From NCBI RefSeq assembly GCF_000827125.1, contig NZ_CP010311.1, positions 1,550,001-1,614,000 on the forward strand: DNA of 64,000 bases, read 5' to 3'. Origin of the DNA: Geoalkalibacter subterraneus (GTDB lineage: Bacteria; Desulfobacterota; Desulfuromonadia; Desulfuromonadales; Geoalkalibacteraceae). Position numbers and translations under genes: made by a program. The notes beneath the pieces are model-generated. The model had not been told where the DNA came from, did not search any database, and worked only from the letters and a program-made list of their open reading frames with translations. Below, piece by piece: positions 26,979-34,643 of this stretch (position 1 is the first letter of the stretch; the number at the start of each line of letters is the position of its first letter).

Positions 26979-27165
26979 TTAATCGCCGATCACTGCCACA
27001 AAGAGGATGGGCGAATTTACAGAAAAGATGTTGCTTTATCACCGGGAGGTTGTTTTTCAGTGGCGGGATGTCCTTTATTCGGCGTTTCGATCATGGTAGG
27101 GTATCTTGATTTTGTTGGTATCTGTGCTGTTTTGCATCTCGTATCATGGGGATTTGTTTTTATAT

Positions 27166-28473
27166 ATGAATCAAATAGATAGGCTTATCATCTTCACCCG
27201 TTTTCCAGTTTCTGGACGTGCCAAAACACGCCTGATTCCCACCCTGGGCGCTGATGGCGCTGCCGATCTGCAGCGCCGCATGACGGAGTACACCCTGAAG
27301 CAGGCGCTGGCCGTTGGGATCCAGGTCGAGGTTCGCTTCACCGGCGGCAGTGTTGAACAGATGCAACAGTGGCTTGGGGACCGACCCACCTATATCGATC
27401 AAGGGGAGGGCGATCTGGGGGTGCGGATGAACCGTGCTGTTCAGGAGCATTTCGAGCAGGGTGCGCGACGGGTGGTCATCATCGGTTGTGACTGTCCCGA
27501 GAACCGCAGCGACACGATCGCCCGAGCTTTCGAACTGCTGGAAAATGAACCCTGCGTCATCGGCCCCGCCCATGACGGCGGTTATTACCTGATCGGCCTC
27601 AATCACCCGCAGCCGGATCTTTTCCGAGAAATCGAGTGGGGTACGGCGCAGGTTCTCGAACAGACCCTCGCTGCATCTTCCCGGCAGATAAAACTCCTGC
27701 CGACACTTGCCGATGTGGATGAAGCCGAAGATCTGCCCCTTAAGATTTCAGTCATCATTCCCGCCCTCAACGAAAAAGCGCATGTCGGAAGGGTGATTTC
27801 GGAGGTTCTGGAAGGATTCAATGTCGAATGCCTGGTGGCTGACGGCGGCAGCGATGACGGCACCCGTGAACTGGCGCAAACGGCTGGAGCCGTAGTCTGC
27901 CACAGCAGCCCTGGCCGCGCGCGACAGATGAATGCCGGCGCCGAACAGGCTTCCGGCGATATCCTGCTGTTTCTGCATGCCGACTCCCGCCTGCCCAAAG
28001 AGTGGGACACGCAGGTGCGCCGCACCCTGATGCACCCAAAGGTGTCACTGGGAGCCTTCCGTTTTGCGGTCGATAAAAACTCAATGGGATTTAACCTGAT
28101 CACCTGGGGTACGAACCTGCGTTCCCGCTGGTTCAAGCGGCCTTACGGCGACCAGGGGCTGTTTCTTAAACGCGACCTGTTCAAAAGGATCGGCAGGTTT
28201 GCAGACGTTCCCATCATGGAAGATGTGGCTCTGGTCCGTAAAGCACGCCGGGAGGGGAAGGTTGTCACTCTGAACCAACCGCTGATCACCTCGGCGCGAC
28301 GCTGGAAAAAGCACGGCCTGTTCAAAACCACCCTGTACAACCAATACGTTCTTCTCGCCGCATCCACCGGAGTTGATCCGGTGGAACTGAATCAAGCCTA
28401 TCGGCAGGGGAGGAATCCTCTGCCGTTGATTTTCAAGCGGTTGAAGGCGCGGGGAGTGAGGAGTGAGGAGTGA
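27166..28473 (+). CDS. Fused TIGR04282-TIGR04283 glycosyltransferase-like protein
   Basis: 435 residues from the ATG at 27166; the frame extends upstream to 27106 without a good start. Residues 1-195 form a DUF2064/TIGR04282 nucleotidyltransferase-like domain (IIFTRFPVSGRAKTRLIP, GCDCPENRSDTIARAF, GPAHDGGYYLIGL). From about residue 200 a family 2 glycosyltransferase of TIGR04283 follows (ISVIIPALNEKAHVGRVI, LVADGGSDDGT, FLHADSRLP, YGDQGLFL). Both are known as rSAM/selenodomain-associated transferases, linked in other genomes to arsenosugar-type radical SAM genes; here they are one protein without those neighbours. A 7-bp tandem repeat crosses the stop codon. Confidence 0.85.
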   Translation: MNQIDRLIIFTRFPVSGRAKTRLIPTLGADGAADLQRRMTEYTLKQALAVGIQVEVRFTGGSVEQMQQWLGDRPTYIDQGEGDLGVRMNRAVQEHFEQGARRVVIIGCDCPENRSDTIARAFELLENEPCVIGPAHDGGYYLIGLNHPQPDLFREIEWGTAQVLEQTLAASSRQIKLLPTLADVDEAEDLPLKISVIIPALNEKAHVGRVISEVLEGFNVECLVADGGSDDGTRELAQTAGAVVCHSSPGRARQMNAGAEQASGDILLFLHADSRLPKEWDTQVRRTLMHPKVSLGAFRFAVDKNSMGFNLITWGTNLRSRWFKRPYGDQGLFLKRDLFKRIGRFADVPIMEDVALVRKARREGKVVTLNQPLITSARRWKKHGLFKTTLYNQYVLLAASTGVDPVELNQAYRQGRNPLPLIFKRLKARGVRSEE

Positions 28474-28482
28474 GGAGTGAGG
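28453..28482. repeat. Heptanucleotide tandem repeat (GGAGTGA)4 at a gene end
   Basis: Four units from 28453 to 28480; the TGA of the third unit is the stop of the glycosyltransferase gene. Copy changes would only alter the last few residues. Confidence 0.85.
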
Positions 28483-28496
28483 CAGGTTCGGAAAAG

Positions 28497-28602
28497 GAGA
28501 TCGGAGCCCCACTTCGCCAAGGGTATTTGTCGCCAGGGATGGCGACAACTAAGCGCCAGGGATGGCTTCATGCGGCCCTTGGCGAAGTGGGGTTCCGATC
28601 TC
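28497..28602. repeat. Palindromic intergenic repeat, copy 4 (divergent)
   Basis: Arms beginning GAGATCGGAGCCCCACTTCG are inverted with one mismatch. Arm bases differ from the other four copies, but the core keeps CGCCAGGGATGGCG twice and the overall size and design. It represents a second subtype of the family. Confidence 0.75.
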
Positions 28603-28619
28603 CGGATTGAGACGGTGGG

Positions 28620-28666
28620 AAAAACACCCCGCGACAATACAGTAACGTCACGGGGGTGTTTTTTTC
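28620..28666. terminator. Bidirectional terminator before the nitroreductase stop
   Basis: AAAAACACCCCG pairs with CGGGGGTGTTTTTT over a loop of about 19 bases. T runs on both strands; it lies just after the stop of the minus-strand nitroreductase. Confidence 0.8.
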
Positions 28667-28669
28667 GAT

Positions 28670-29497
28670 TCACTTTTGTAAGCGCGCTATCAGCGCAGGA
28701 GAGTGCTGCACCGTGCGCGGATAAGTGACCGCCGGCGGACCGAAAGCCATCATGTAGCCGATCTCGTGATCCTCGGGGATGCCCAGACGGCTCTGCAGAT
28801 GCGGCACCAGCTCGGTGTAGGCCCACATGGCCAGACCGTCCCAGACCGTGCCGACGCCCAGGCTCTGGGCGAAAAGCTCGAAGTAGGAGAGGGCGATCAG
28901 ACCATCCTCCTTGGGAGCCGGACATTTCTTCGGCGTCGAAGTGATCAGCAGGTGCGGTGCGCCACGGAACAGGATGTCGACGCCCTTGTCGCGCCATGCC
29001 GCGACAAATGCAGCAAACATCAGCCGGTTGTTGGGCAGCGCGTCGCGATCGACCACCTCGCCCAGCGCCTCCATGGTCTCTTCGCGGATCGCCTGCATCA
29101 CCTCGCGGTCATCGATCACCGTCAAACGCACCTGGCGGGCATTCACCCCCGTGGGCGCATGCCAAGCCACGTCCAGCAGGCGTTGCAGAAGCTGCGGATC
29201 AAGATTTTCATCCCGATAGCGCCGCACCGAGCGCCGCCCCTTGATCAGGGTCTCCAGCTGATCCGGATCGGGCAGATGCCCTTCGACGGGCTGGCTGTCC
29301 TCGGGGACCTTGCCGAGAATTGAAACAGCCGCCGTCGGGCAGATCGCCATGCAGTGCTGGCAGCCGATGCAGGCGGACTCCTTTTCCTCCGGGATATGCG
29401 GGAAATCATCCCCCATACGGATGATGCCCACCGGGCAGTCATTGACGCACAGTTCACAACGGGTACATTTTTTCTGGTCGATTTTGAAATCAAGCAT
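28670..29497 (-). CDS. Nitroreductase family protein with N-terminal 2x[4Fe-4S] ferredoxin domain
   Basis: 275 residues. Residues 1-60 hold two clusters, CTRCELCVNDCP and CIGCQHCMAICP. From residue 85 an FMN-binding nitroreductase fold begins (IKGRRSVRRYRDENLD, WHAPTGVNARQ) and ends with GYMMAFGPP. This architecture is common in anaerobes and likely passes electrons from ferredoxin to the flavin; the natural substrate is unknown. Cytoplasmic. Divergent from the hydrolase gene 50 bases away. Confidence 0.9.
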   Translation of the reverse strand: MLDFKIDQKKCTRCELCVNDCPVGIIRMGDDFPHIPEEKESACIGCQHCMAICPTAAVSILGKVPEDSQPVEGHLPDPDQLETLIKGRRSVRRYRDENLDPQLLQRLLDVAWHAPTGVNARQVRLTVIDDREVMQAIREETMEALGEVVDRDALPNNRLMFAAFVAAWRDKGVDILFRGAPHLLITSTPKKCPAPKEDGLIALSYFELFAQSLGVGTVWDGLAMWAYTELVPHLQSRLGIPEDHEIGYMMAFGPPAVTYPRTVQHSPALIARLQK

Positions 29498-29547
29498 GTA
29501 TACTGTCCTCCTTTTTTGGGAAAGAGATGAGGGGCAAGGGATAAAAA

Positions 29548-30864
29548 ATGCGATTACCAGTAAAAATCAGCTTGCTTGGAATACTCGTGCCAGCGCTTCT
29601 GCTTCTGGCTGGTCCAGTCAGCGCGAAAGAAGCCCGCAGCTACGATTATCCCTTTGACAACCCCTTTGAGGCCACCGTCGTTGGCACGCCGGATGAATAC
29701 CAGCCCGAACTCCCCAAAGAGATCCCCAGTGAGATTTTCAGCATAAAGACCTTCGTCCGGCGGCCGGTGCCGAAAATCTTCTGGTACCAGAAGGGTATGG
29801 ATTTCTCCCTCGTAGCTCAACCCCGAAAAGCGCCGTTGGTTTTTCTCATCGCCGGCACCGGCGGTGCCCACGATTCAGGGAAAATGCGGGTCCTGCAGCG
29901 TGCCTTGTATCAGGCAGGGTTTCATGTGCTCTCCCTGTCCTCGCCCACGCATATGAACTTTATCATATCCTCGTCCGAAACCATGGTGCCTGGCGACCTG
30001 CGCGATGATTCCCGCGATCTTTATCGCTCCATGGCGCTGGCCTGGCAGAAGGTGCGGAGCACGGTCGAAGTCAGCGCCTTTCACCTGGCCGGGTACAGCC
30101 TCGGCGCCGCCCAGGCCCCTTTTGTCGCGCAAATCGATGATGAACGGCAGCTGTTCAATTTCGAAAAAGTGCTGATGATCAACCCCCCCGTTGACCTGTA
30201 CAAATCTGTCAAACGCCTCGACCGCCTGCTGGAGGAGAATATCCCCGGAGGTCCGGAGAACTTCAACGTCTGGTTTCGCGACGTCATGAACCATCTGTCA
30301 AAAATTAACAGGGAGCTGGATCTGTTCAAGCTCAGCGAAAATGCTTTATATACCGTCTACAAACACTACCCGGTCACGGACGAGTTTCTCGCCGCGCTGA
30401 TCGGCATCTCCTTCCGCATCTCCGCCGCCAATATGGTGTTTACCTCCGATGTGATGCACGGCGGCGGCTTTATGATCCCACCAGGGGTCGAGTTGAGCCC
30501 CTACCAGCCCCTCGAGGATTACTTCATTGTGGCTCACCACACCCCCTTTAGCGACTATTTTCGTGAATTCATGCTCCCCTACTACCAGGAGCGGGAAGCA
30601 GGGCTCACAGGGGAGGAGCTGCAAAGAAGGCAGACCCTGCAAAGCATTGGGGATTACCTGCGGCAGAATCCCCGCCTGGGCCTGATGCATAATCGCGATG
30701 ATATTATCGTTTCACCCGAAGAAGTCGACTGGCTGGAAGAAACAATGGGCGAGAGAGCGCGAATTTACCCCCATGGCGGCCACTGCGGCAACATGGCCCA
30801 TTATGACAACCTGGCCGCGATGGTGGCCTTTTTCACCGGGCAGGATCAGTGGAATGAGAATTGA
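29548..30864 (+). CDS. Exported alpha/beta hydrolase, cotranscribed with mlaA
   Basis: 438 residues. Signal peptide ends near GPVSA. An alpha/beta hydrolase core is visible: APLVFLIAGTGGAHDSG near residue 95, the nucleophile elbow GYSLGA near residue 182, HNRDDIIV for the acid, and PHGGHCGN for the histidine. The last 11 bases overlap mlaA, so the two are probably translationally coupled. This pairing suggests a periplasmic lipid-related role, for example handling phospholipids moved by MlaA. That is inference. Confidence 0.75.
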   Translation: MRLPVKISLLGILVPALLLLAGPVSAKEARSYDYPFDNPFEATVVGTPDEYQPELPKEIPSEIFSIKTFVRRPVPKIFWYQKGMDFSLVAQPRKAPLVFLIAGTGGAHDSGKMRVLQRALYQAGFHVLSLSSPTHMNFIISSSETMVPGDLRDDSRDLYRSMALAWQKVRSTVEVSAFHLAGYSLGAAQAPFVAQIDDERQLFNFEKVLMINPPVDLYKSVKRLDRLLEENIPGGPENFNVWFRDVMNHLSKINRELDLFKLSENALYTVYKHYPVTDEFLAALIGISFRISAANMVFTSDVMHGGGFMIPPGVELSPYQPLEDYFIVAHHTPFSDYFREFMLPYYQEREAGLTGEELQRRQTLQSIGDYLRQNPRLGLMHNRDDIIVSPEEVDWLEETMGERARIYPHGGHCGNMAHYDNLAAMVAFFTGQDQWNEN

Positions 30865-31606
30865 GCGCCGCCTTGGGCTGGCCGTCATTGCGGCGGTTGT
30901 TTTTATGTGTTCGGGCTGCGGCCCCCTGGTGCCCTCCGCTCCCGAGCCGATACGCCCGGTCGCGCAATTTGTTGCACCGGAGAAAGAGTATGCCATCAAG
31001 GTGTTCGACCCCCTGGAGCGGGTCAATCGCCTGGTCTACCAGTTCAACTACTATTTCGATGTCTATGTTTTTCTGCCCGCCGTCGACGGCTATCGCTGGG
31101 TGATGCCCGATTACGCCGAGGACCGGGTCAGCAATTTCTTCGATAACGTTCTCGAAATCAACAACCTCGCCAACTGCATCCTGCAGCTCAAACCAAAGGC
31201 AACCGGCATTACCGCTGCACGTCTGGTGGTCAACTCCACCGTGGGCGTGCTGGGGTTGTGGGATCCTGCCAGCGGCTGGGGCCTGCCGCGCCAGGAGGAG
31301 GACCTGGGGCAGACTTTAGGGTACTACGGCATCGGCAACGGCCCCTACCTGGTTCTGCCAGTGCTCGGCCCCTCAAACCTGCGCGATGCCATCGGCAAAG
31401 GGGGCGATCTCTTGATTTTCAACGAGATCGACCCCTTCAACTTCGAAAACAACTCGTTCCTGCTGCCCCTGACCTACAACACCCTCAACGCCATCGACAC
31501 CCGTAAGCGCACACCATTCAGGTACTACAGTACCGGATCACCCTTCGAATATGAATGGATCAGGCTGCTCTATACCGAGAAGAGATTTCTGCAGATCATG
31601 CAATAG
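30854..31606 (+). CDS. mlaA: MlaA (VacJ) family lipoprotein
   Basis: 250 residues from the ATG at 30854. The lipobox is around CSGCG, with the lipidated Cys near residue 22. MlaA marks: DPLERVNRLVYQFNYYFD, YRWVMPDYAEDRVSNFFDN, GVLGLWDPAS, GLPRQEEDLGQTLGYYGI and GPYLVLPVLGPSNLRDA. It extracts mislocalised phospholipids from the outer leaflet of the outer membrane as part of the Mla pathway; the MlaBCDEF transporter is not in the window. Confidence 0.95.
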   Translation: MRIERRLGLAVIAAVVFMCSGCGPLVPSAPEPIRPVAQFVAPEKEYAIKVFDPLERVNRLVYQFNYYFDVYVFLPAVDGYRWVMPDYAEDRVSNFFDNVLEINNLANCILQLKPKATGITAARLVVNSTVGVLGLWDPASGWGLPRQEEDLGQTLGYYGIGNGPYLVLPVLGPSNLRDAIGKGGDLLIFNEIDPFNFENNSFLLPLTYNTLNAIDTRKRTPFRYYSTGSPFEYEWIRLLYTEKRFLQIMQ

Positions 31607-31621
31607 GGGCAAGGTAGCAGT

Positions 31622-31728
31622 GCGGGATCGCAACTCCCATGACAAGGGACACTTTTCGCCATCCCTGGCCGTTTGATTGGCGCCCTCCCTGGCGCCAAAC
31701 ACCCTTGTCATGGGAGTTGCGACCCCAC
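31622..31728. repeat. Palindromic intergenic repeat, copy 5
   Basis: Arms beginning GGGATCGCAACTCCCATG are nearly identical to copy 1 (the right arm ends GACCCC rather than GATCCC). Core has TTCGCCATCCCTGGCC and GGCGCC...GGCGCC. Located 15 bases after the mlaA stop. Confidence 0.88.
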
Positions 31729-31741
31729 ACCGAACACCAGG

Positions 31742-31925
31742 AAAAAAATAAAAAAAACCGGCACCCAGGGGAGGCAATTCCTGGTGCCGGTCAATGCTTT
31801 GAGGGAGGGAGTCCTCAAAATGAAGAAGTTTTTGTTCTCAAGATTTCGCCTGCCACAACGAAACCTTGATGATTTGTACTCTATCGAACCCCGTCCATAA
31901 AAAACAGCGCCATCCCCGCAGAAAA
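31742..31925 (-). ncRNA. Candidate structured RNA element, copy A
   Basis: Read on the minus strand it ends in an intrinsic-terminator-like hairpin (ACCGGCACCAGG with CCTGGGTGCCGGT) and eight T. Further hairpins are TTGAGG/CCTCAA here and CTGTGC/GCACAG near 31960. About 75 bases (31845-31919) are identical to copy B at 32824-32898. A 26-codon ORF on the plus strand is not conserved in frame in copy B, so RNA is more likely than protein. No known RNA family recognised. Confidence 0.4.
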
Positions 31926-32139
31926 ATCAATATATAACCACCTTAGTCATCTGTGCGGATGCACAGTCTGGAAGATTTGAAAGATTTCTCTCCGCCTCGC
32001 TCTTCCTCCCCGCCTCTCCGTTAAAACCCGTTTAGAAGGAAGTCAACGCTCGCAAGAATCTCGACACGCGTTTGACACAATCATTTTTAATCACTATAGT
32101 TCAAGTATAATCAAACCCAGTAGAATCAGGAGTTCTGCC

Positions 32140-32409
32140 ATGCCACAGGTAAAAACCAAAGTCCTTACAGCACATGTGCCTATCCCGTTGGCCGAAAAGG
32201 TCGATCAGATGGCCGAGCGCCTCGACCGGTCCCGTGGTTGGATCATGAAGCAGGCCCTGTCGGCCTGGGTCGACCAGGAAGAAGAACGCAGTCGCCTTAC
32301 CCGGGAGGCCCTGGCTGACGTGGATGCCGGCAGCGTTATCGACCATCAGGCCGTGCAGGCATGGGCCGAAAGTCTGGATAACGACAAACCGTTGCCCGTG
32401 CCGCGGTGA
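32140..32409 (+). CDS. Ribbon-helix-helix antitoxin (CopG/ParD type)
   Basis: 89 residues. The N-terminal ribbon-helix-helix is clear (TAHVPIPLAEKVDQMAERL, then RSRGWIMKQAL-like spacing), followed by an acidic C-terminal tail for binding the toxin. The stop overlaps the toxin ATG by one base. Upstream sequence is AT-rich and probably carries the autoregulated promoter (TATAGT-like bases at 32093). Confidence 0.88.
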   Translation: MPQVKTKVLTAHVPIPLAEKVDQMAERLDRSRGWIMKQALSAWVDQEEERSRLTREALADVDAGSVIDHQAVQAWAESLDNDKPLPVPR

Positions 32410-32684
32410 TGGTGCTGAAGTGGACAGGAAGAGCAGTTTCTGACCTGGAGCGGCTTTATGAATTTTTGGCGTTGGTGAACCGGGAAGCGGCTGCGCGCAC
32501 GGTGCAGGCCCTCACCAGGGCCCCGACCAGCTTGTTGGCAAACCCACGCATCGGCGAAAAGCTCGAAGAATTCGAGCCACGCGAAGTTCGCCGAATTCTC
32601 GTCGGGCACTATGAGCTGCGCTACGAAATTCAGGAATCCACGATCTACGTGCTACGGTTGTGGCATACCCGCGAGGATCGATAG
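32409..32684 (+). CDS. RelE/ParE family toxin
   Basis: 91 residues from the ATG at 32409 (TGATG overlap with the antitoxin). The fold pattern is VLKWTGRAVSDLERLYEFL, NPRIGEKLEEFEPREVRRIL and GHYELRYEIQESTIYVLRLWHTRED with the segments in the order expected for ParE/RelE toxins. Probably attacks gyrase (ParE-like) or ribosomes (RelE-like); the sequence does not decide. The module lies between the two copies of the structured element. Confidence 0.9.
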   Translation: MVLKWTGRAVSDLERLYEFLALVNREAAARTVQALTRAPTSLLANPRIGEKLEEFEPREVRRILVGHYELRYEIQESTIYVLRLWHTREDR

Positions 32685-32731
32685 CGGCCTTTCCGTCAAC
32701 AGTAATGTTTTCGCAAAAGGCCTCGCTGGGC

Positions 32732-32960
32732 AAAAAAAACCGGCACCCAGGGGAGGCATCCTGGCGCCGGTCACGTTCGCTTGAGGGAGGGAGCCCTCAA
32801 TGAAGAAGTCTTGTTATCAAGCCTTCGCCTGCCACAACGAAACCTTGATGATTTGTACTCTATCGAACCCCGTCCATAAAAAACAGCGCCATCCCCGCAA
32901 AAATTTCCATATCAAACCACTCTCCTCATCTGTGCAGATGCACAGTCCTAATTTTGAAGT
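32732..32960 (-). ncRNA. Candidate structured RNA element, copy B
   Basis: Second copy of the element at 31742, offset by 979 bases. On the minus strand the terminal hairpin ACCGGCGCCAGG with CCTGGGTGCCGGT is followed by eight T. The second hairpin is TTGAGGG/CCCTCAA, one pair longer than in copy A by a paired change, and CTGTGC/GCACAG (32934-32953) is kept. Sequence outside the 75-base core has diverged while hairpins persist. Confidence 0.4.
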
Positions 32961-33244
32961 GCCCTGAAAGATTTTATAGATTTTTTCGATTTACCATAAA
33001 GATTTCAAGCCTTTCTCTCCGCCTCTCTCTTCCTCTCCACCTCTCCGTTAAAAACCCGACCCAACAGCTCGTAATAGATATAAAAACCCAATCAATCTGC
33101 GCGATGGGTGGGGGATATAACCCACAATTGGGCTAAGACCCCCATATTCAATTAATGCGATTATATGATCCTACAGGTCTCACCTAAGTCATAAAATCAA
33201 TGAATTCAATGGCTAATGAGAGTGTTGGAAACGCTTAAAGTTAG

Positions 33245-33261
33245 CTGGCACGCGGGGTGCA
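33245..33261 (+). promoter_or_regulatory. Sigma-54 (RpoN) promoter before the NHL-OmcS genes
   Basis: CTGGCACG-N4-GTGCA fits the -24/-12 consensus with GG and GC 12 bases apart; the only departure is G for T in the -12 box. The 180 bases upstream (33061-33244) hold no gene; an inverted TGGGT...ACCCA pair near 33105-33124 could be an enhancer-protein site. Transcription would begin near 33272. Confidence 0.7.
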
Positions 33262-33355
33262 CTAGGAGGTGCCCGGAACGAACGAATGCAATCAGGACCG
33301 GTGGCACGCACGCTCTTCACCACCCGGACAACAAAAATTGGGGATGGCGACCAGG

Positions 33356-34390
33356 ATGAACACACAGCACCGCAGAAAACTTGCTTCAAACCCCGGACCG
33401 ATGCTGTCGGCCCTGGTGCTGGTGCTCTCATCGCTGCTGGCCTCCACGGCGTGCGCCGGTGTTGAAGCCGCCTTTGCCTACAAGCTCTCTGACTTTTCAG
33501 GCCCGGTGCCTTCCCTGTGGGCCAAGGTGGATGTGGACAGCCGCTTTGATGAGGCCTATGCCCTCAATATCGGAGATGGCTTGATCCAGATCTACAACGA
33601 ATCTGCCATGCAGGTGCACAGCTACGGTGAAGATTACGGGCTGGCCTCGGCGGTCGACCTGGCCGTAGCCGAGGAGGGCGAGGTGTACGTGCTCTTCTCC
33701 CGCCGAACCTCCGGTCAGCTGCTGCGGCTTGATTACCGGGGCGAGTTGATCGAGCCCGTGACGATTACCGATGTGCCGGAAGAGTATCTTCCTCTCCACC
33801 CGACCTTCATGGACTACCGTGACGGTGAAATTTACCTGGCAGACAGCCGGAGCATGACGATGGTGGTGGTCGACCTGGAAGGGCGCTTTCAGCGCGGACT
33901 CGATCTGCGCAGCTTTCTTCTCTCGGCCTCGCAGGAAGAACTCAATCGGGATGATCTGCGCGAGTCGCAGCGCAGGATGATCGAGGAAGAAATCGAATCT
34001 CTCAAACAGGCCGCGCTGGGTGGCTTCAGCGTCGACGCCCGCGACCAGATCTATTTTACCGTGCCGACCCTGTTCAGCGCCTACCGCATGCAGCCCGACG
34101 GCCAGTTCGAGGTGTTCGGCACTTCCGGCGGCGCCAGGGGCAAGTTTGGGGTTGTGGCCGGCATCGAGGCTGATGAGCACGGCAATATCTATGTCGCCGA
34201 CCGTCTTCGCAGCGTGGTGTTGATTTTCGACGATGAATTCAATTTTCAGACCGAAATGGGTTATCGCGGCGGCGCCCCCCACAACCTGGTGGTGCCCGAT
34301 GACCTGGCGGTCGACGCCCGCAACAACAAGCTCTATGTGTCGCAGGCGGCCAATCTCGGTGTCAGCGTTTTCAAGCTCCGCTTCAACTGA
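33356..34390 (+). CDS. Exported NHL/beta-propeller repeat protein (OmcS-locus type)
   Basis: 344 residues from the ATG at 33356; ATG 33344 is an alternative. A signal peptide ends near STACA. The body is a beta-propeller with repeated units such as EEGEVYVLFSRRTSGQLLRLDYRGE, YRDGEIYLADSRSMTMVVVD-type strands and DEHGNIYVADRLRSVVLIF. An acidic helical insert (SQEELNRDDLRESQRR) lies near residue 205. In Geobacter sulfurreducens an NHL-repeat gene also precedes omcS (recalled, not checked). Probably a periplasmic or surface scaffold. First gene after the sigma-54 promoter. Confidence 0.8.
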   Translation: MNTQHRRKLASNPGPMLSALVLVLSSLLASTACAGVEAAFAYKLSDFSGPVPSLWAKVDVDSRFDEAYALNIGDGLIQIYNESAMQVHSYGEDYGLASAVDLAVAEEGEVYVLFSRRTSGQLLRLDYRGELIEPVTITDVPEEYLPLHPTFMDYRDGEIYLADSRSMTMVVVDLEGRFQRGLDLRSFLLSASQEELNRDDLRESQRRMIEEEIESLKQAALGGFSVDARDQIYFTVPTLFSAYRMQPDGQFEVFGTSGGARGKFGVVAGIEADEHGNIYVADRLRSVVLIFDDEFNFQTEMGYRGGAPHNLVVPDDLAVDARNNKLYVSQAANLGVSVFKLRFN

Positions 34391-34526
34391 GCGGGAAGCG
34401 CGGTCACTGGAGAAATGAAGAAGAGACAAACAGATTTCGATCCGGAGAGGAGGTGAGGGTCAAAGGTAATCAAGGATCATGGCAACACCCTGTCACGGGT
34501 CTTCCGGAACTGCCAACGGAAGCCCA

Positions 34527-34608
34527 CATTCTCCGTAAAGGGTAAACTCATCGCAAGGTGGGGACACAAAGCCTACGGGTCCCACAGGGACGGCCGGGTT
34601 GTCGGAGT
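34527..34608 (+). promoter_or_regulatory. GEMM-I riboswitch (cyclic dinucleotide) in front of the OmcS-like gene
   Basis: The core reads GGGTAAACTC, then a stem closed by the GCAA tetraloop (34553-34556), GGGGACACAAAGCC, and a second stem ending GGCCGGGTT. A closing helix CTCCG/CGGAG brackets it. This matches the GEMM-I pattern, with AAAGGGTAAAC aligned to the Vc2 region that contacts the ligand. The position I align with Vc2 G20 is G, which would favour c-di-GMP over cGAMP, but my alignment is by eye. GAATTTT and AAAATTC downstream can pair just before the GGAGG ribosome site, a plausible expression platform. Confidence 0.85.
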
Positions 34609-34643
34609 GAATTTTCCCCAAAAAAATTCGGAGGATGTACAAA

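Noticed and set aside
26805-27182. A 125-codon plus-strand frame over the copB remnant
   Set aside because: Its first half is the complement of the CopB tail, and the product has no recognisable feature.
31819-31899. A 26-codon ORF (ATG to TAA) in copy A of the duplicated element
   Set aside because: Copy B is one base shorter between the ATG and the identical block, so the frame is not kept, while the hairpins are. RNA is the better reading.
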